Shown: piece after piece, positions 24,879 through 36,570 of the stretch
Layout of the letters: each line of letters starts with the position of its first letter
Numbering within the stretch: the stretch's first letter is position 1
Assembly: GCA_023374045.1 (NCBI GenBank)
Contig: CM041776.1
Coordinates: forward strand, 470,889,875 to 470,953,874
Source: Limonium bicolor
Taxonomy: Eukaryota > Streptophyta > Magnoliopsida > Caryophyllales > Plumbaginaceae
Direction: 5' to 3'
DNA: 64,000 bases
Made by a program: the position numbers and the translations under genes
The notes under the pieces: model-generated
What the model was told of the DNA's origin: nothing
The model's database searches: none
What the model saw: only the letters and a program-made list of their open reading frames with translations

Positions 24879-27178
24879 GTAACACCCTGGATTTTGCCTT
24901 AAACATAGGTTAATTAAATAAAAAATCTAACGGTGAAAACGGCTTCGAAAACGGACTCCAAACGAGCCCTAAAAGTGCAAAACAAGCTTAGTCCGAGCTT
25001 GTGTCCGGACATGGGAAGTTCGGACACAAGTCGAGAAAGTTAAACTGCGAAAATCCATTTGTCCGAACTTGTGTCCGGACTTCAAAGTTCGGACACAAGT
25101 CGAGTTTCAAAGTCCGAAAATTCTTACGCGGCGTGTCCGAACATGGGTCCGAGCTTACAAGTTCGGACATAAGTCGAGACTTGCAAGTCGACCTCGTCCT
25201 CGCATGCTCCGCATGCTGTCCGAACAGAAGTTCGGACACGACAAAACAGAGAAAACTTCTTAAACTCTCGGGGCCTGTCCGAACATGGATGTCCGGACGG
25301 ACGTTCGGACAGGTCCTGATATGCATCTTTACAAGCGAAAACAGAACCAAATCAACACCAAAATGAACATAATAACTTAGCAACCAAAGAAGAATCATTG
25401 CAATAACTTAGTACCTCAAATATAACAAAACACTATCGAAAGATCTCTATACAGAAAGTAAATCTCCATCATAACCAAAACTTCTTAGAGAACAATACCA
25501 GTGAAACACTTCAACTTATAGCAGCGGAATAGCAAAATCCAAAAGGCGTTACCGCCACACTCTAATGAAGAGTGCTCAGGCTTTAAACTACTAACCAAAT
25601 ACCAAAACGTTTCCAAAACTTGTAAAACATATCAATTCCAAAACATAACTCAACTCGAAATTATGCGAAGTAATTATCCAGTCATCCTAAGCTATGTGAT
25701 AGCGTGTCCCAATCCCCAATTCAGCCATGAGTACCTGCGATCATAAAACAACAATAGAAAACGCGAAGGGATCGCGCAAATCAGTGAAACTGAGTAAACA
25801 TTGCCTCAACTTGTAAAATACATTTTGAAACTCATTTTACATTTGCAAAATATTAACTCACACCACAACGTTATCCAATTTCACCACACCAAACCACCAT
25901 TAGTAAAACATTTCAGGGGAGAACTTTCCAAGAATCAAATCAATGGTATACACGGACGACCCCCAAATGGGGTCGCAACAATTAGAATCCCACCTCACTC
26001 TACGTCCTTAAGTGTGCACACCCCCCAGAAGGTAACTTATGACCCAAAGGAGTAGATCATTAGAGCTTAACTGCAAGTAATGTCTGCAGGCAAAATTATA
26101 AGAATATCCACGGGGTACATAGTACCAAGTTTCACGGAGCACCTAATAAGGCACCAACAATATACACAGAGCACCAAGAGGTACCAACAATCCAATAACC
26201 AATTCAAAGAAAGTCTCCCAAAACATTTATTCAAACCCTTTTGCAAAACATCTCACCAGAATACACAGGGGAAATAATTCCCAAACTTCCACAATATCAA
26301 AACCATATCCAAACCAATCCCCGTTAATTCGCAAAAACACAGAGGTAGAGAATGTTGAGCACAACATTTACCTGGATACGCTCACAGCCACAGAATCACT
26401 CAGCAAGATCAGCAGTAGCGTCCGTCAAGGAATTCGGTGTCTAGAATTGTAAGTAGAAGCACAATCAGGAACTACTCAAATACAAAGAATTACTATCTAA
26501 CCTTACCAATGGATTCCCTTACCCTTCTACCAGATCCGGCACCAGAGAAGCAGCCTAACGGCGACGGGGAAACAAGAACGAGAATTGAGAGAGGTTGGGA
26601 GCTTGAAGTAAGAGAGGAGCGTAGAGACGGCGTATTGAAGATGAAGAAGATCGATGTAAACCGTGAAGTTAAATAGGGATTAAATAACATAATAAAGTAG
26701 TAATTAATTAATACTTACATTTGATTTAAAAGGAGAGAGAATTGATAAGTAGTTTGTAAAATAGTTAAATAGGTGGGTTAAGATTACCACAATAATACTA
26801 ATCTGAAAGCTGAGTAAACAAACCACGTTAAAATCATGGAAGGATCTAGATTCAAGATTTAGAGAGATAAATAATATTATTTGGTTAAAGTAAAAATAAA
26901 AGATGGGCTAACTGATCGCTAGTAAAGGATGAGAAGAATTATCTAAATAAATAGATAAAAGAATAAACACATTGTAGCTGAATAAATAAGTTAGGAAGAG
27001 GAAATATTTTAGGAAGAAGTAAAATCAATTTTGTATTCTTGAACATAATAATTTGTTTGAGACGGACGTAAATATATATATATATACATAGCTTCTCTGG
27101 GCCTTTATTAATCTTACTAATAACATTCTCGACTATATGCTAGTTTAATAACCTATGCCAAAATTCACGGGTATTTCA
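24879..27178 (-). repeat. 5' LTR of element A
   Basis: 2300-bp partner of the LTR at 17543. The inverted TCCGAAC-word cluster recurs at 24990-25315. It should carry the promoter in its U3 (right-hand) part; no specific TATA box was assigned. Confidence 0.93.
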
Positions 27179-27683
27179 GCTCATTCCAATGTAAACCAAG
27201 TTGTTTAGTGGTTTCTTCTTGACTTTCGTCAGTTTAGTACCTATTTACTGTGGACTTTGTATACTTAATTTGTGTGTATACGCAATGGATCATATGACCA
27301 TTTAATTGTTTTCCCTTATTTCTTTACGGTATTTAGGCTCATTAGCCTTTTCGTTCCATGTATACATGCTTAAAGCACATTTTTTCTCTTTAAAGCACAT
27401 CTTTGTGCTCTAAGGTGCGTTTTCGGTTTAAACGCTAATTCTGCTTAATGCGTATTACTAATCTTAGAGGTATTTCACATTTGAAATCTCTTGGGAACTT
27501 ATTGTAGTTCCCTAATTTATTTGTGCTCTTTAAAACACCTTTTTGCTCTAATTGTTCCTAAAGCATGTTTTGGTGTAAATTGTTGTTTAACACTTCTTCT
27601 AATGTTTCTAAGGCACGTTCTAGCCTTAGTATTTCCTAATTAGATATTTCATTAATATATTAAGGTTGGGGTATTTCACATAG

Positions 27684-28150
27684 CGTCACCTTTGTTGTCT
27701 TCATCCAACATTATTGTTATTATTTATATGTGACAGTATATTATCAAATAAAAAGACATGATCTACATAGAATTAGTATAGGAACCATCTAAAAATATTG
27801 TAAATATGCTATTAAATATGTCACAAAAATGTTGAAACGAAAGAAAGCCTAATATATGTATAGAGAGCGGGGTTCTTATTCACTCGTTAGGGAAAAATTC
27901 ATTTTCTTAAAGAAACCATTATTATACAATTACCTGGTCCGTAACTTTGAATCAACAAGGCGACATAATTTATAGGTGGCACGTCTTATTTCTTTAAATG
28001 TACATTTAGATAGACTTGGTATGAAAAAAAAATCATTATCTTGAAAGAAACAATTAGTATGAAATTACCGGGTAACTTTAGTATAATGTTGAGTTAACCA
28101 ACCTCTACTTTTAGAAGTACAATCCTAATATACAATTTATGGGTGGAGGG
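27684..28150. other. AT-rich intergenic DNA
   Basis: No gene. Two loosely similar blocks (about 27885-27960 and 28020-28110) share words such as CTTAAAGAAAC/CTTGAAAGAAAC and ATTACC(T/G)GG, suggesting an old local duplication. Confidence 0.35.
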
Positions 28151-28179
28151 TAAGTAAGGGTATCAAACCAATCATTTAT

Positions 28180-28320
28180 GGTCATGGGAACCAAGCCCCG
28201 GCGGCTTGGTCGGTAGTGGAAGGAGTGGACAGATACTCTTGAACCAAAGGTTCTGGGTTTGAAACTGTCACCAATCAAAAAACAATTATGGTCGTGGGAG
28301 GTCATAGAATTATAATTCTT
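28180..28320 (+). repeat. Candidate SINE (tRNA-like boxes)
   Basis: GGCTTGGTCGGTAGTGG (28203-28219) resembles an A box and GGTTCTGGGTTTGAAACTG (28249-28267) a diverged B box, about 30 bp apart. No clear 3' tail or target duplication was found. Low-to-moderate support. Confidence 0.4.
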
Positions 28321-28489
28321 GAAAATTGAAATAATTACTTTATCTGGTCAAAGGAATTTGCATTCCAATAATTTTAATAACTTCATATTTTGGTCTTATC
28401 TTGGGCATAATATTCTCTGATATTTATCTAGGAACCTGAATTCCAGGAATTTTGGTAACTTCCATATGACCTTATCTTGTGAATAGTAC

Positions 28490-28929
28490 GTAACAGCCCA
28501 GTCTTAACCCACATGTGTGATATTGTCCGCTTTGGGCCGCAGCCCGCACGTTTTGTTCTCGGGGTACCATCCCTAAAAGGCCTCACACAAGGGAAGAGTA
28601 TCCCCACACCTATAAGGCATGGTTCGTGCTCTCTCCCGATCGATGTGGGAGGTGACCCCTACACTGGGTATCACACTCTACCCCCCTTGGGAGCCCAGCG
28701 TCCCCGCTGGCACACCGACCTGGGCCTAGCTCTGATACCATCTGTAACAGCCCAGTCTTAACCCACATGTGTGATATTGTCCGCTTTAGGCCGCAGCCCA
28801 CGGTTTTTGTTCTCGGGGTACCATCCCTAAAAGGCCTCACACAAGGGAAGAGTATCCCCACACCTATAAGGCATGGTTCGTGCTCTCTCCCGATCGATTG
28901 GGGAGGTGACCCCTACACTGGGTATCACA
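28490..28929 (-). mobile_element. TRIM element (miniature LTR retrotransposon), TSD AGTAC
   Basis: Two about 187-bp direct repeats (28490-28675 and 28743-28929) flank only 67 bp. On the minus strand the LTR begins TGTGATACCCAG and ends GGGCTGTTACA; a PBS TGGTATCAGAGCTAGG lies next to the right LTR (28728-28741) and a G-rich PPT (CCAAGGGGGGTAGAG) next to the left one. AGTAC at 28485-28489 and 28930-28934 is the target duplication. The left copy has lost its outermost T. No coding capacity, as expected for TRIMs. Confidence 0.9.
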
Positions 28930-29467
28930 AGTACCCTATTAATTAGCTAGGAATTGGAATTCCAAATGAGTGAGCACCTGTTCCTTGGTGAATAATTACG
29001 CTTCATCTTTTTGTTTTGAATAAATTTGCTATTTATTTATTTAGTTTGTCTAGGTACTATAGGTTTCAAGGTATGGAATTTTACAATGTTATCTTCTTTA
29101 TTTATTTTTTGTAGAATGTTTTACAAAATTTGAATAACTACTAATATATTTAAAAGACATATTATCAACTTTTTAAGATTCAGACCACTTTGTAGAGGAA
29201 CTAGTTTATTTTAATCACATATTATTACACGCTAATATATAATATGTTAAATGTTTCCTTTTACATTCTACTTGCTCAGTAATTACAAGTTTTATATTCA
29301 TAGTATCAATTTAATATTATCCCAAAAATTTAAATAAAAATTATAAAATAATTATTGACTTATTTTTTGGTTCTTATAGTTATGACAAGTAAATTATCAA
29401 TTATTATTTATCAAATATATTACAAATTCTCAATATAATTTATATGATTAAAAATTGAACGTACCAC
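28930..29467. other. AT-rich intergenic DNA
   Basis: Nothing recognised between the TRIM and the MITE pair. Confidence 0.4.
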
Positions 29468-29470
29468 TAA

Positions 29471-30359
29471 GGGTATCCACAATGGTGGAGAGTTCCTTAG
29501 CTTTTTTTAGTTGTCATGTCAACAAAATATATTATGTTATTATAAAGGATTCTCATCCCTACAAAGAGTTTTTTAATATTCTTTCTCATCTCATCCATAA
29601 TTTTTAGAGTAAATTACTCTATGCCCCCTTGACGTTTGATAGTATTACAAGTTAGCATCTTGAGATTATCAATATATCTGACACCCCTCGAGGTACTGAG
29701 ATCCCTGACAGTGGGCCCAAGACCATAATATGTTTCCTTATACACTAATTCTTTCCCACTTGATGACTTCCCTTAACATGTTATATTTTCACTCATTGTG
29801 TCATATCTCGCTCTTGGCAATACTTAAAGCATAATCACAACCACATCTTTCTCTTCCTAAAAGCTTAATATTTGACAAACCATTAGGGTGGACTCCTATG
29901 TACATTTTTGGTGCTCAGTTGGAGTTACGGTTCTTTGTTTTGGTGATGCGAATGAGAAAAATGAAATTTAAAAATAAAGACACATAAGAAGAAAGAGATT
30001 GTGGCTGCGATTTTGTATCAAATATTGAATGATGTGACAATGTGATGTGATGATGTTGCTAGGCCGGGAAATTAATGCCTAAACAAACAAATTTATAGTT
30101 TTGGGAGACTTGTTATGAGGACCCCTATACCTCTAGAGGTTGTCAGATATATTCATAACCTGAAGATGCTAACTTGTAATGGGGTTTAAGTAATTTACTC
30201 TAATTTTTTATTTAGGAAGAGATTATGCTTTTATTTATTTTATTATTGTTGCAAGGTTATAGTCAATAGAATTGATTTGCAGAGCGTTGCTTAAATAAGT
30301 AATATTTATATTTCATTTTATTTATGTAAGAGGTGGAATCCACACCGTTATGAATGCCC
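29471..30359. mobile_element. PIF/Harbinger-like MITE, TSD TAA, split by a second MITE
   Basis: Starts GGGTATCCACAATGGTGGAG and ends as the reverse complement of GGGCATTCATAACGGTGTGG, an imperfect terminal inverted repeat. TAA flanks both ends (29468-29470, 30360-30362), the preferred Harbinger target. Without the nested element it would be about 290 bp with no coding frame. Confidence 0.7.
29607..30200. mobile_element. MULE-like MITE with about 90-bp inverted termini
   Basis: Both ends share GAGTAAATTACT..., TTACAAGTTAGCATCTT and AATATATCTGACA in inverted orientation over roughly 90 bp. Flanks TAATTTTTA (29598-29606) and TAATTTTTT (30201-30209) are a 9-bp duplication with one mismatch, the Mutator-like size. 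The interior has no transposase. It interrupts the Harbinger-like MITE. Confidence 0.65.
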
Positions 30360-30362
30360 TAA

Positions 30363-30911
30363 TAATACTAATGTGTTAATTGCTAATGATTTATTAGTAA
30401 TGTATACTTGTTTCAAATCTATCCTATCATTATTTTATACCAAACAAAGAAATCATCAAATTCCAAATTTTTATATCATAACAACCAAATGATGTCATAT
30501 TCTATTTTTGAAATTCTATTCCACAAATATTATTAAGGAATTAATATTCCAAAAACCAAACTAGGTACCTGCTATTGTCACACATTGAGAATAGATCACC
30601 ACTATTTTTTTTACTCAACCAGCTTTATTAAGAAACACTTTTACTAAACTAGCTTATATAAACTTTTTTCTAAAAATACTCTTAAAAATACTTTATCCTA
30701 CAAACATGTTAAATTAAAATGTATAACATACTCGTTACCTTTATATACCTAAATTCTTCTGTAAAAATGAGAAGTGCCTTTATAAGCGACATCGTTTCTA
30801 ATTTCCATACAAAAGCAACAAACTTTCGAGAGTTCCCCAGTTTGATCCGACTTCGCCAGTCAATCGAAGTCGACTTGCTAAGCTTTGCGAAGAGAAAGTG
30901 AGATAACGAAG
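30363..30911 (+). promoter_or_regulatory. Upstream region of the TMEM33-like gene
   Basis: AT-rich, with a TATA-like TATATAAA at 30655-30662, about 250 bp before the start codon. Promoter role is positional inference. Confidence 0.4.
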
Positions 30912-33820
30912 ATGGGGGAAGAAGCAGCGGAGGCTCAGAAGCTCAAGAGGGTGGCTGCGGCGGCGTACGAATATGAGAGGGATCCTCGTTGGTCGGAATA
31001 CTGGTCGAATATTCTCATCCCTCCTCATATGGCCTCTCGCCCCGAAGTGGTCGATCACTACAAGCGCAGTTCTACCAGCGATACATGGTATTTTTCTTCA
31101 TTCTGAAATCTCGGTTCAGTCTTTAACTCGGAAATTCCTACTTTGTTCATGCTCGATTCGTTTCAATTATTCAATTGAGCCTTTGAATTTTCATTGTTTG
31201 AATCTAGATTCAAGTTTTTCAATTGCGAAGTTTCATGCTGGTGCATGCTCGATTCGTTTCAATATTTCTAATTGCGCGTCTAATTTGTTGCTCTCATTTC
31301 GTATTTGTATATCAAAACTGCTTGGATTGTTTTCGTATGGTCTGCGTTTAGCTGCATCTGTAGTACCATAGGATTTGATCTTCATTGGCTGCGTTTGTTA
31401 TCCATTTGGTTTCTGTGACTTTAGTGCTTCTGGTAAGTAGAAATTTTCCAGAGGTTCTGGTGTTATTAAGGCGAACAGGTAGTTATTAAATCCTTTTATG
31501 CTCAGCCTGATGTATTGCAATATTATGAGGGGGAACAAAAGGTCAAGCTACAAGCAATAGTGAAGTCTTGGATTTGAAATACCGACTTCATATGTCTGAT
31601 CCTCTGCTCATCGGTAGTTGGTGCATAAGAAAATTGATATCTTGCCTCAAAAGAAAGCTGACATTTTGCTTCTCTGCTGAGCTCTGGGACTTCAGTTGGA
31701 ACCTTTAGGTTGACGTAGAATTTCCCGAAGCCGAAGAGTTACTTCAGTGATTTATAACTATTGATATAGTGAAAATTGGATTTTTTGTTTTTGTTTAATT
31801 TGTCTGTTATTCATTAATCATTCTTACAAATAAGGCTTTTATTTGCTTCTCTTTATTGTTCTATAAACAGGATCCTGATCTTGTGGTTGAGCCGATGTCT
31901 TTGAGCAATTCTTCTCAAACAACTAGACAACGTACCTCGCCTTCACCATCTTCATCCACTTCTTCTCCTGCGGGTGAACAACCAAGAACTCGTAGTACAG
32001 GTGCTTTGTCTTATAAGAGCTCTTTTCACTGAGCTGAAAGCGTATTAGCTATTGATCATGTTAGACTAAATTGCATTGCTTGATCAAAGTCCATTTTTCA
32101 CTCTAGGTTCAAGCACCACAGCTTCTGGATCATCTGCAACATCCGGCCAAACTTCAACTCCCATGCAATGGAATAAGCAACAGTACTGTTTTCAGTCAAT
32201 GCTTGGTATGGAATCTTCTGTTTGCCCTGATACCAATCTCCGTATTTTTTTGTTTTATCCAAATTGTATCCAGTGGTTTTAGATACAAATGAGCAATGTA
32301 ATTTTAAAGTTTCTGTTTTCCATAAGCTGATAATTCATTTACTGCTTTTTTGCTTGGCTTTGTAGGTATTGGTTTTGGCTTTGCTTGCAATCTTCCCACT
32401 TGTGCCAAAGAATATTTCAAACAGGGCATATTTCCTATCTTTTCTTGGCACTGGTTGTGCCTCGGCATACTCTTTATATTCACTATATGGGGTATATTTC
32501 TGCTGTCTGGTCTTTCATGATTATAAGATCTTTTTAAATTTGATTCGCCAATGTAGTCTGCTAATTCATCTATTATCTGTTCAGAGGCCCAGGGCGATGA
32601 ATCTTCAAGCTGTTCAATTGTGGTTCAACTCAATCATTCCGTCGAAAGATTTTGTCTATGTCATCTACTCACTTTGTTTGCCACATCACATGTTTATCTC
32701 AAATGTGAGCATACACCCTTATGTAAACTTTTCAGCTTATTTGATGATATTTCTTCTTCCGTTAAATGAGCTTGAAAGTTATAATAATCATATTTCTTCT
32801 GTTATGTAATCATTTAATCCCATTGCAGTTGCTCTTATTCCGGTTTTGTGCCGTGCATTGGAGCACATGGCAAAGTTTCTGAGGCGCAACTTTCATCGGT
32901 CGACTATATACAGGTGGCCAGCTTTGTACTCATGTCTGAGAAAATTAAACCCTGCTTTTGACTAAGAATTAGTTTTGCTGCACTGCGGAGTGGTTATCAT
33001 CTGTCTCCAGTTTGATTTGACGAGACCAACTCCAGTGCTTACTTCTTTGTCTCTTGTAGCATAAGTATTGGTGGAATAAGGGATAAACTAACATATCATG
33101 GTGTGCATATCATCTTGTTTGAGTTGATTCAGTATATCATATTGGACACTCTTGTTGACTCTAGTATATGATTTGTCATACCCATTCTAGAAATTGATCA
33201 TCTGCTCATGTGTAATCGTTTCTTTCTTGCTGACTTATTCCTTTTTCTTCTACCTCACAATGGGTTTTACTAATGAGCAGAAAGTACTTGGAAGTATTTG
33301 TGTATGGGTGGAGTCTAACACTACCACTTTGAGCATATTATCTTCCAACGCTGAAGTTGCACTGGGATTTCTTCTCATCATCTCTCTTGTCTCGTAAGAG
33401 CTTCCTTCTCAGACTCTTTTGGCCAACACTGTTTTTTGGTCCTCGTTTTCAAATTCCCCCTGATGATCATGACATCCTAATATTTCATTCTTGCTTTGTC
33501 GCTGACAGGTGGCAGCGTAACATAGTAGCAACCTTCATGTACTGGCAGGTATTGTTCTGAGCTTCATATACATTGTTTGTTTTACAGAATTATTGAAACT
33601 GATGACCAAGATGTCTTTTTTTATTTCAGCTACTTAAGCTAATGCTTTGTGATTTCTCCCTTTTCAGCTACTTAAGCTTATGTATCATATCCCTGCGACT
33701 TCTGGATACCACCGGAGTGTATGGACCAAGATCGGGAGTACTGCCAATCCCGTTATACATCGCTATGCTCCATTCATGAATACTCCCCTTTCATTTGTTC
33801 AGCGATGGTGGTTTAGATAG
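30912..33820 (+). CDS. TMEM33/Pom33-family membrane protein, nine exons
   Basis: Plant TMEM33-like (Kr-h2/Pom33 family) protein, expected in ER/nuclear-envelope membranes. Exons: 30912-31087, 31871-32000, 32107-32206, 32366-32491, 32585-32704, 32829-32913, 33281-33393, 33509-33548, 33668-33820. All introns start GT and end AG, except that the exon 3 donor needs a G shared with the lost base. Protein features: N-terminal EYERDPRWSEYWSNILIPPH, a Ser/Thr-rich linker (exons 2-3), hydrophobic segments LVLALLAIFPLV (exon 4), DFVYVIYSL (exon 5) and LGFLLIISLVSW (exons 7-8), and the family C terminus FVQRWWFR. Five one-base losses in short homopolymers (near 31070, 32181, 32206, 32674, 33292) break the frame. 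Restoring one base at each makes every exon phase agree and gives about 348 residues. Assembly error or a very recent pseudogene are the options; the clean phasing favours a real gene. Confidence 0.85.
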
Positions 33821-34800
33821 AAGATTGTGAGACCAAACAACCAAAAGTATGGACGTGAAGATAGATAATATGCCAAGGGGGCTACAATGCTGACCGATAT
33901 TTAGGACTGATTTTAAAGTAGGAGTCAGAAGAAACGGTGGATTGATTTTTCTATGCATTGCAAGTTTGAACCCAGGCAAACTTTGACTTGGAAGATCCAA
34001 GTTCTTGTCTAGAAAGTCTATATTTCGACTCAAGTTTCAAGATTAAGTATATGTAACCCTTTACCGTTCAAAAGTTTGGGTAGCTTAGATCTTAATTGTT
34101 CAATTCAAGTGGATTTCCGCTTAATCTGATTTGTCTGTTTGTGGGTCCTTTCCATCAGACTTGGAACAGTGCTGGGGATCAAATTGAAGGGTGGGGGGAG
34201 GGGGGTGCGTTATGAATTTGTGGTATCTACATGGTGAGTGTGAGGTTAGCTAAAAAATTCTTAAAGTGGGTGTTATAACATTAGAAGAGAGATTGTGAGG
34301 AGAGAATTAAAATAAAATATTATTATTTCTGTTTGTGGTCAGCGTTCAAATGCATCTGTCAGAATAAAGTACAAGAGAAATTGGGAGTTGTACTGAAGTT
34401 GATGTTAGCTATCAAAACAGCTGTTTCAATAAAATAGACGAGAAACTGTGAGATCGACACAGAGATTGATGACAAAAGTTGTTAAAAGCCAAAAGAGCAC
34501 ACAAACGGACCCAATTGTGGATGGAATCTACTTTTGTTGTTGTGGTTGTCAGTTTTTTGATAATTATTTTCTTTCTCTAATTTGATGGGCAGTAGACATA
34601 TCCCTTAGAGTTATCTAATAGGTTTGTGGCTCTTAACTCTTATTGTTAGCCAACCTTTCAATTAAAATGAATATGGATTTCATGGTTTCTAGTTTCAAAC
34701 AATTTCTTTGACAACTTTTAAATTAATTCATCATGCTTCTGTAGAAGTCTGCGGCTCAAGGGTATTGTTCGATGGTCACGTATAACAGTTTTATCCCCGC
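33821..34800. other. 3' flank of the TMEM33-like gene
   Basis: The first few hundred bases are probably 3' UTR. G-rich stretch GGTGGGGGGAGGGGGG near 34190. No other gene recognised. Confidence 0.4.
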
Positions 34801-36570
34801 TAGACGTTTCATCTAGCTTTGTATGTAGACATTTACAATAAATGGTTCAAAACATACATGTTGAATCATCTACTTTACCCTTCCAGACTTGGACTAAATG
34901 GAAAGAAACCCTTACCCTCAAATCGATGGGGTTCTGGGTTTACATCAACAACTCACTTCAACCTTGCCCTATTTGCAAAACCGGATGGTACTTTTGAAAC
35001 CCTACGTCTTTGATGACTATACTCCCCAAGCTATTTATTTTCCATAGAAAACACTTTTTGAAGCCACAACTTCAAGCGAGGATAATTTCATCTGGAAATC
35101 TATACTTCAGGATCTCGAGGTGTTAAAATTAGGTACCTTGAAAATGGTTGGTGATGGCGTTTCTATTAACCCATAATCTTCCCCATGGATTAATAGAAGC
35201 TCAAACTTTAAGCCAAGCTCCTTATGCCGTCCAAATGCTGATATGATCTCTATTATCCAACTCTCGAATTGGATTCTCTCACATGGAATAGGCAAAGTCT
35301 TAGGCTCTATTCGGCAAAGCTGTTTTGCAGTTATTTTGGTTTGGCTATTTTGTAGCTGTTTTATACATGACAGTATATTATCGGAGGAGAACGTAGGACC
35401 CACGTGGGACCTATGCAGGACCCACCCATTTATGCCACAAATATGTCATCACATATGCCAAGACCGAACGAAGCCTAAATTTGTACTTCAATCCTTAGGA
35501 TGTCCAAGCTATTCTCAAAACCCAGATTAATTGGGGGGGGGGGGGGGGTCCGAATAAGTGGTGGTGGAATATGGATAAACATGAATTTACTCAGGAAAAT
35601 CTGGATACTCTTTTCTCATTTTACATACCACAAGATCTCAAGCATCTGCTTCAACAAACCACCCGTGTTATACCCTCAAAACAAATTGACCCCAACTCCT
35701 AGATGCCGATTACTTATCTGGAAATTTCTTAAAGGAGGCATTCCTTGTCAGGCAAATTTGGCAAGAAGGATTGAAGGGTCTCCCTACTGTAACTTTTGTG
35801 GGAAAGTAGAAACAACAACACCTATTATTTGACTGTTGGACAATCAAGGATTTTTGGAATGATTTTATTGACTCTAATGATCTCCCCAAAGATTTTGAGG
35901 GTGCAATCTAGAACTGGTTCATCTGTCATGCCCGTCTATGGTCAAATGCGAAGCTTGCTAAGATTGCAAATCTTATTTTGACATTGTATGATGCGAAAAA
36001 CCATAAGGACCTGCTATTATCATCATTATTAAAGCAAATATTGCATTTACTAGGATATACTACCAGACTCTTGAAGAGGAAGTTTTCACCAGACATCTAC
36101 AGCATCCCTTGTTCTCAGACATCAATGTTATCTATTTGACTTATTGTTGTTACAGGAAATTTGGTCACTCTCTTGTTATTGTAGGAACTATTGAGAACTC
36201 TAATGGTGTGATCCTGTTGGCTTTTAACAGGAAAATCTCTAGCACTTGTGATAACTATGAGGTGGAGTCGGATGCCATTGTTTTTGGGTGTAACAGGGTC
36301 AAAGGAGCTGGATTCTCAGAGATCATCTTCAACATCAATGACTCAAAACTTTTTCAAGCGACTTCTGTTCTAATACGTTCAAAAAGACATCATCCATCCG
36401 TATGTTGTGATCTAAAGGACTTATTACTTAGTTTTTCCAACTGTTTATGTGAAGAAATCTTTGAAGATAAACGAGGACCAAGGAGGAGAGATTGGAAATT
36501 GAATGGAGGGTTAATCGAATGTTTAAGAGGAAACGCACATAAGATCAAGAAAGCAAAAGCGTGGAGATAG
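34801..36570 (+). pseudogene. LINE (non-LTR) ORF2 C-terminal relic: zf-RVT and RNase H-like
   Basis: Across frames the plus strand reads the ORF2 connector (GTLKMVGDGVSIN near 35130, PWINRSSNFKP near 35185), a zf-RVT zinc-binding region (LIWKFLKGGIPCQANLARR, CNFCGKVET, then a displaced DCWTIKDFW; 35715-35865) and an RNase H-like RVT_3 tail (GVILLAFNRKIS, ESDAIVFGCNRVKGAGF, ININDSKLFQ; 36205-36360). This order is that of plant L1-type elements. The RT is missing; stops and frameshifts are frequent, and a run of 16 G lies near 35532. Probable 5'-truncated, decayed LINE or a domesticated-looking fragment; no function expected. Confidence 0.7.

Larger units (their letters stand above)
17543..27178 (-). 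mobile_element. Element A: complete Ty3/gypsy chromovirus (Tekay/Del-like), TSD GCTCA
   Basis: Two direct LTRs (17543-19825, 24879-27178) flank a minus-strand gag-pol. Ends are TGAAATACCCGTG... and ...GGTGTTACA on the coding strand. GCTCA at 17538-17542 and 27179-27183 is the 5-bp target duplication. PBS (24861-24875) and PPT (about 19826-19842) sit next to the LTRs. The order gag-PR-RT-RNase H-IN-chromodomain-like tail places it among chromoviruses. The coding region is broken by several frameshifts. It is inserted into the solo LTR above. Confidence 0.93.
13785..27678 (-). mobile_element. Solo LTR (gypsy, B/C-like family) interrupted by element A; TSD CATAG
   Basis: Read on the minus strand, the element begins TGAAATACCCC (27678) and ends GGGGTGTTACA (13785), the same termini as the LTRs of B and C. 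CATAG flanks it at 13780-13784 and 27679-27683. Removing nested element A and one GCTCA repeat leaves about 4.25 kb with no gag or pol, so this is a single LTR left by LTR-LTR recombination. Homology to B's LTR is visible: the reverse complement of 14990-15040 has CGGTGTACGGTATGGGATTC, matching B at 42125 (CGGTGAACGGTATGGGATTC). The two LTR pieces are 13785-17542 and 27179-27678. Confidence 0.87.

Noticed and set aside
24990..25320. Possible CRISPR-like or satellite array in element A's LTR
   Set aside because: The words are inverted, unevenly spaced and duplicated only because both LTRs carry them; plant nuclear context excludes CRISPR.
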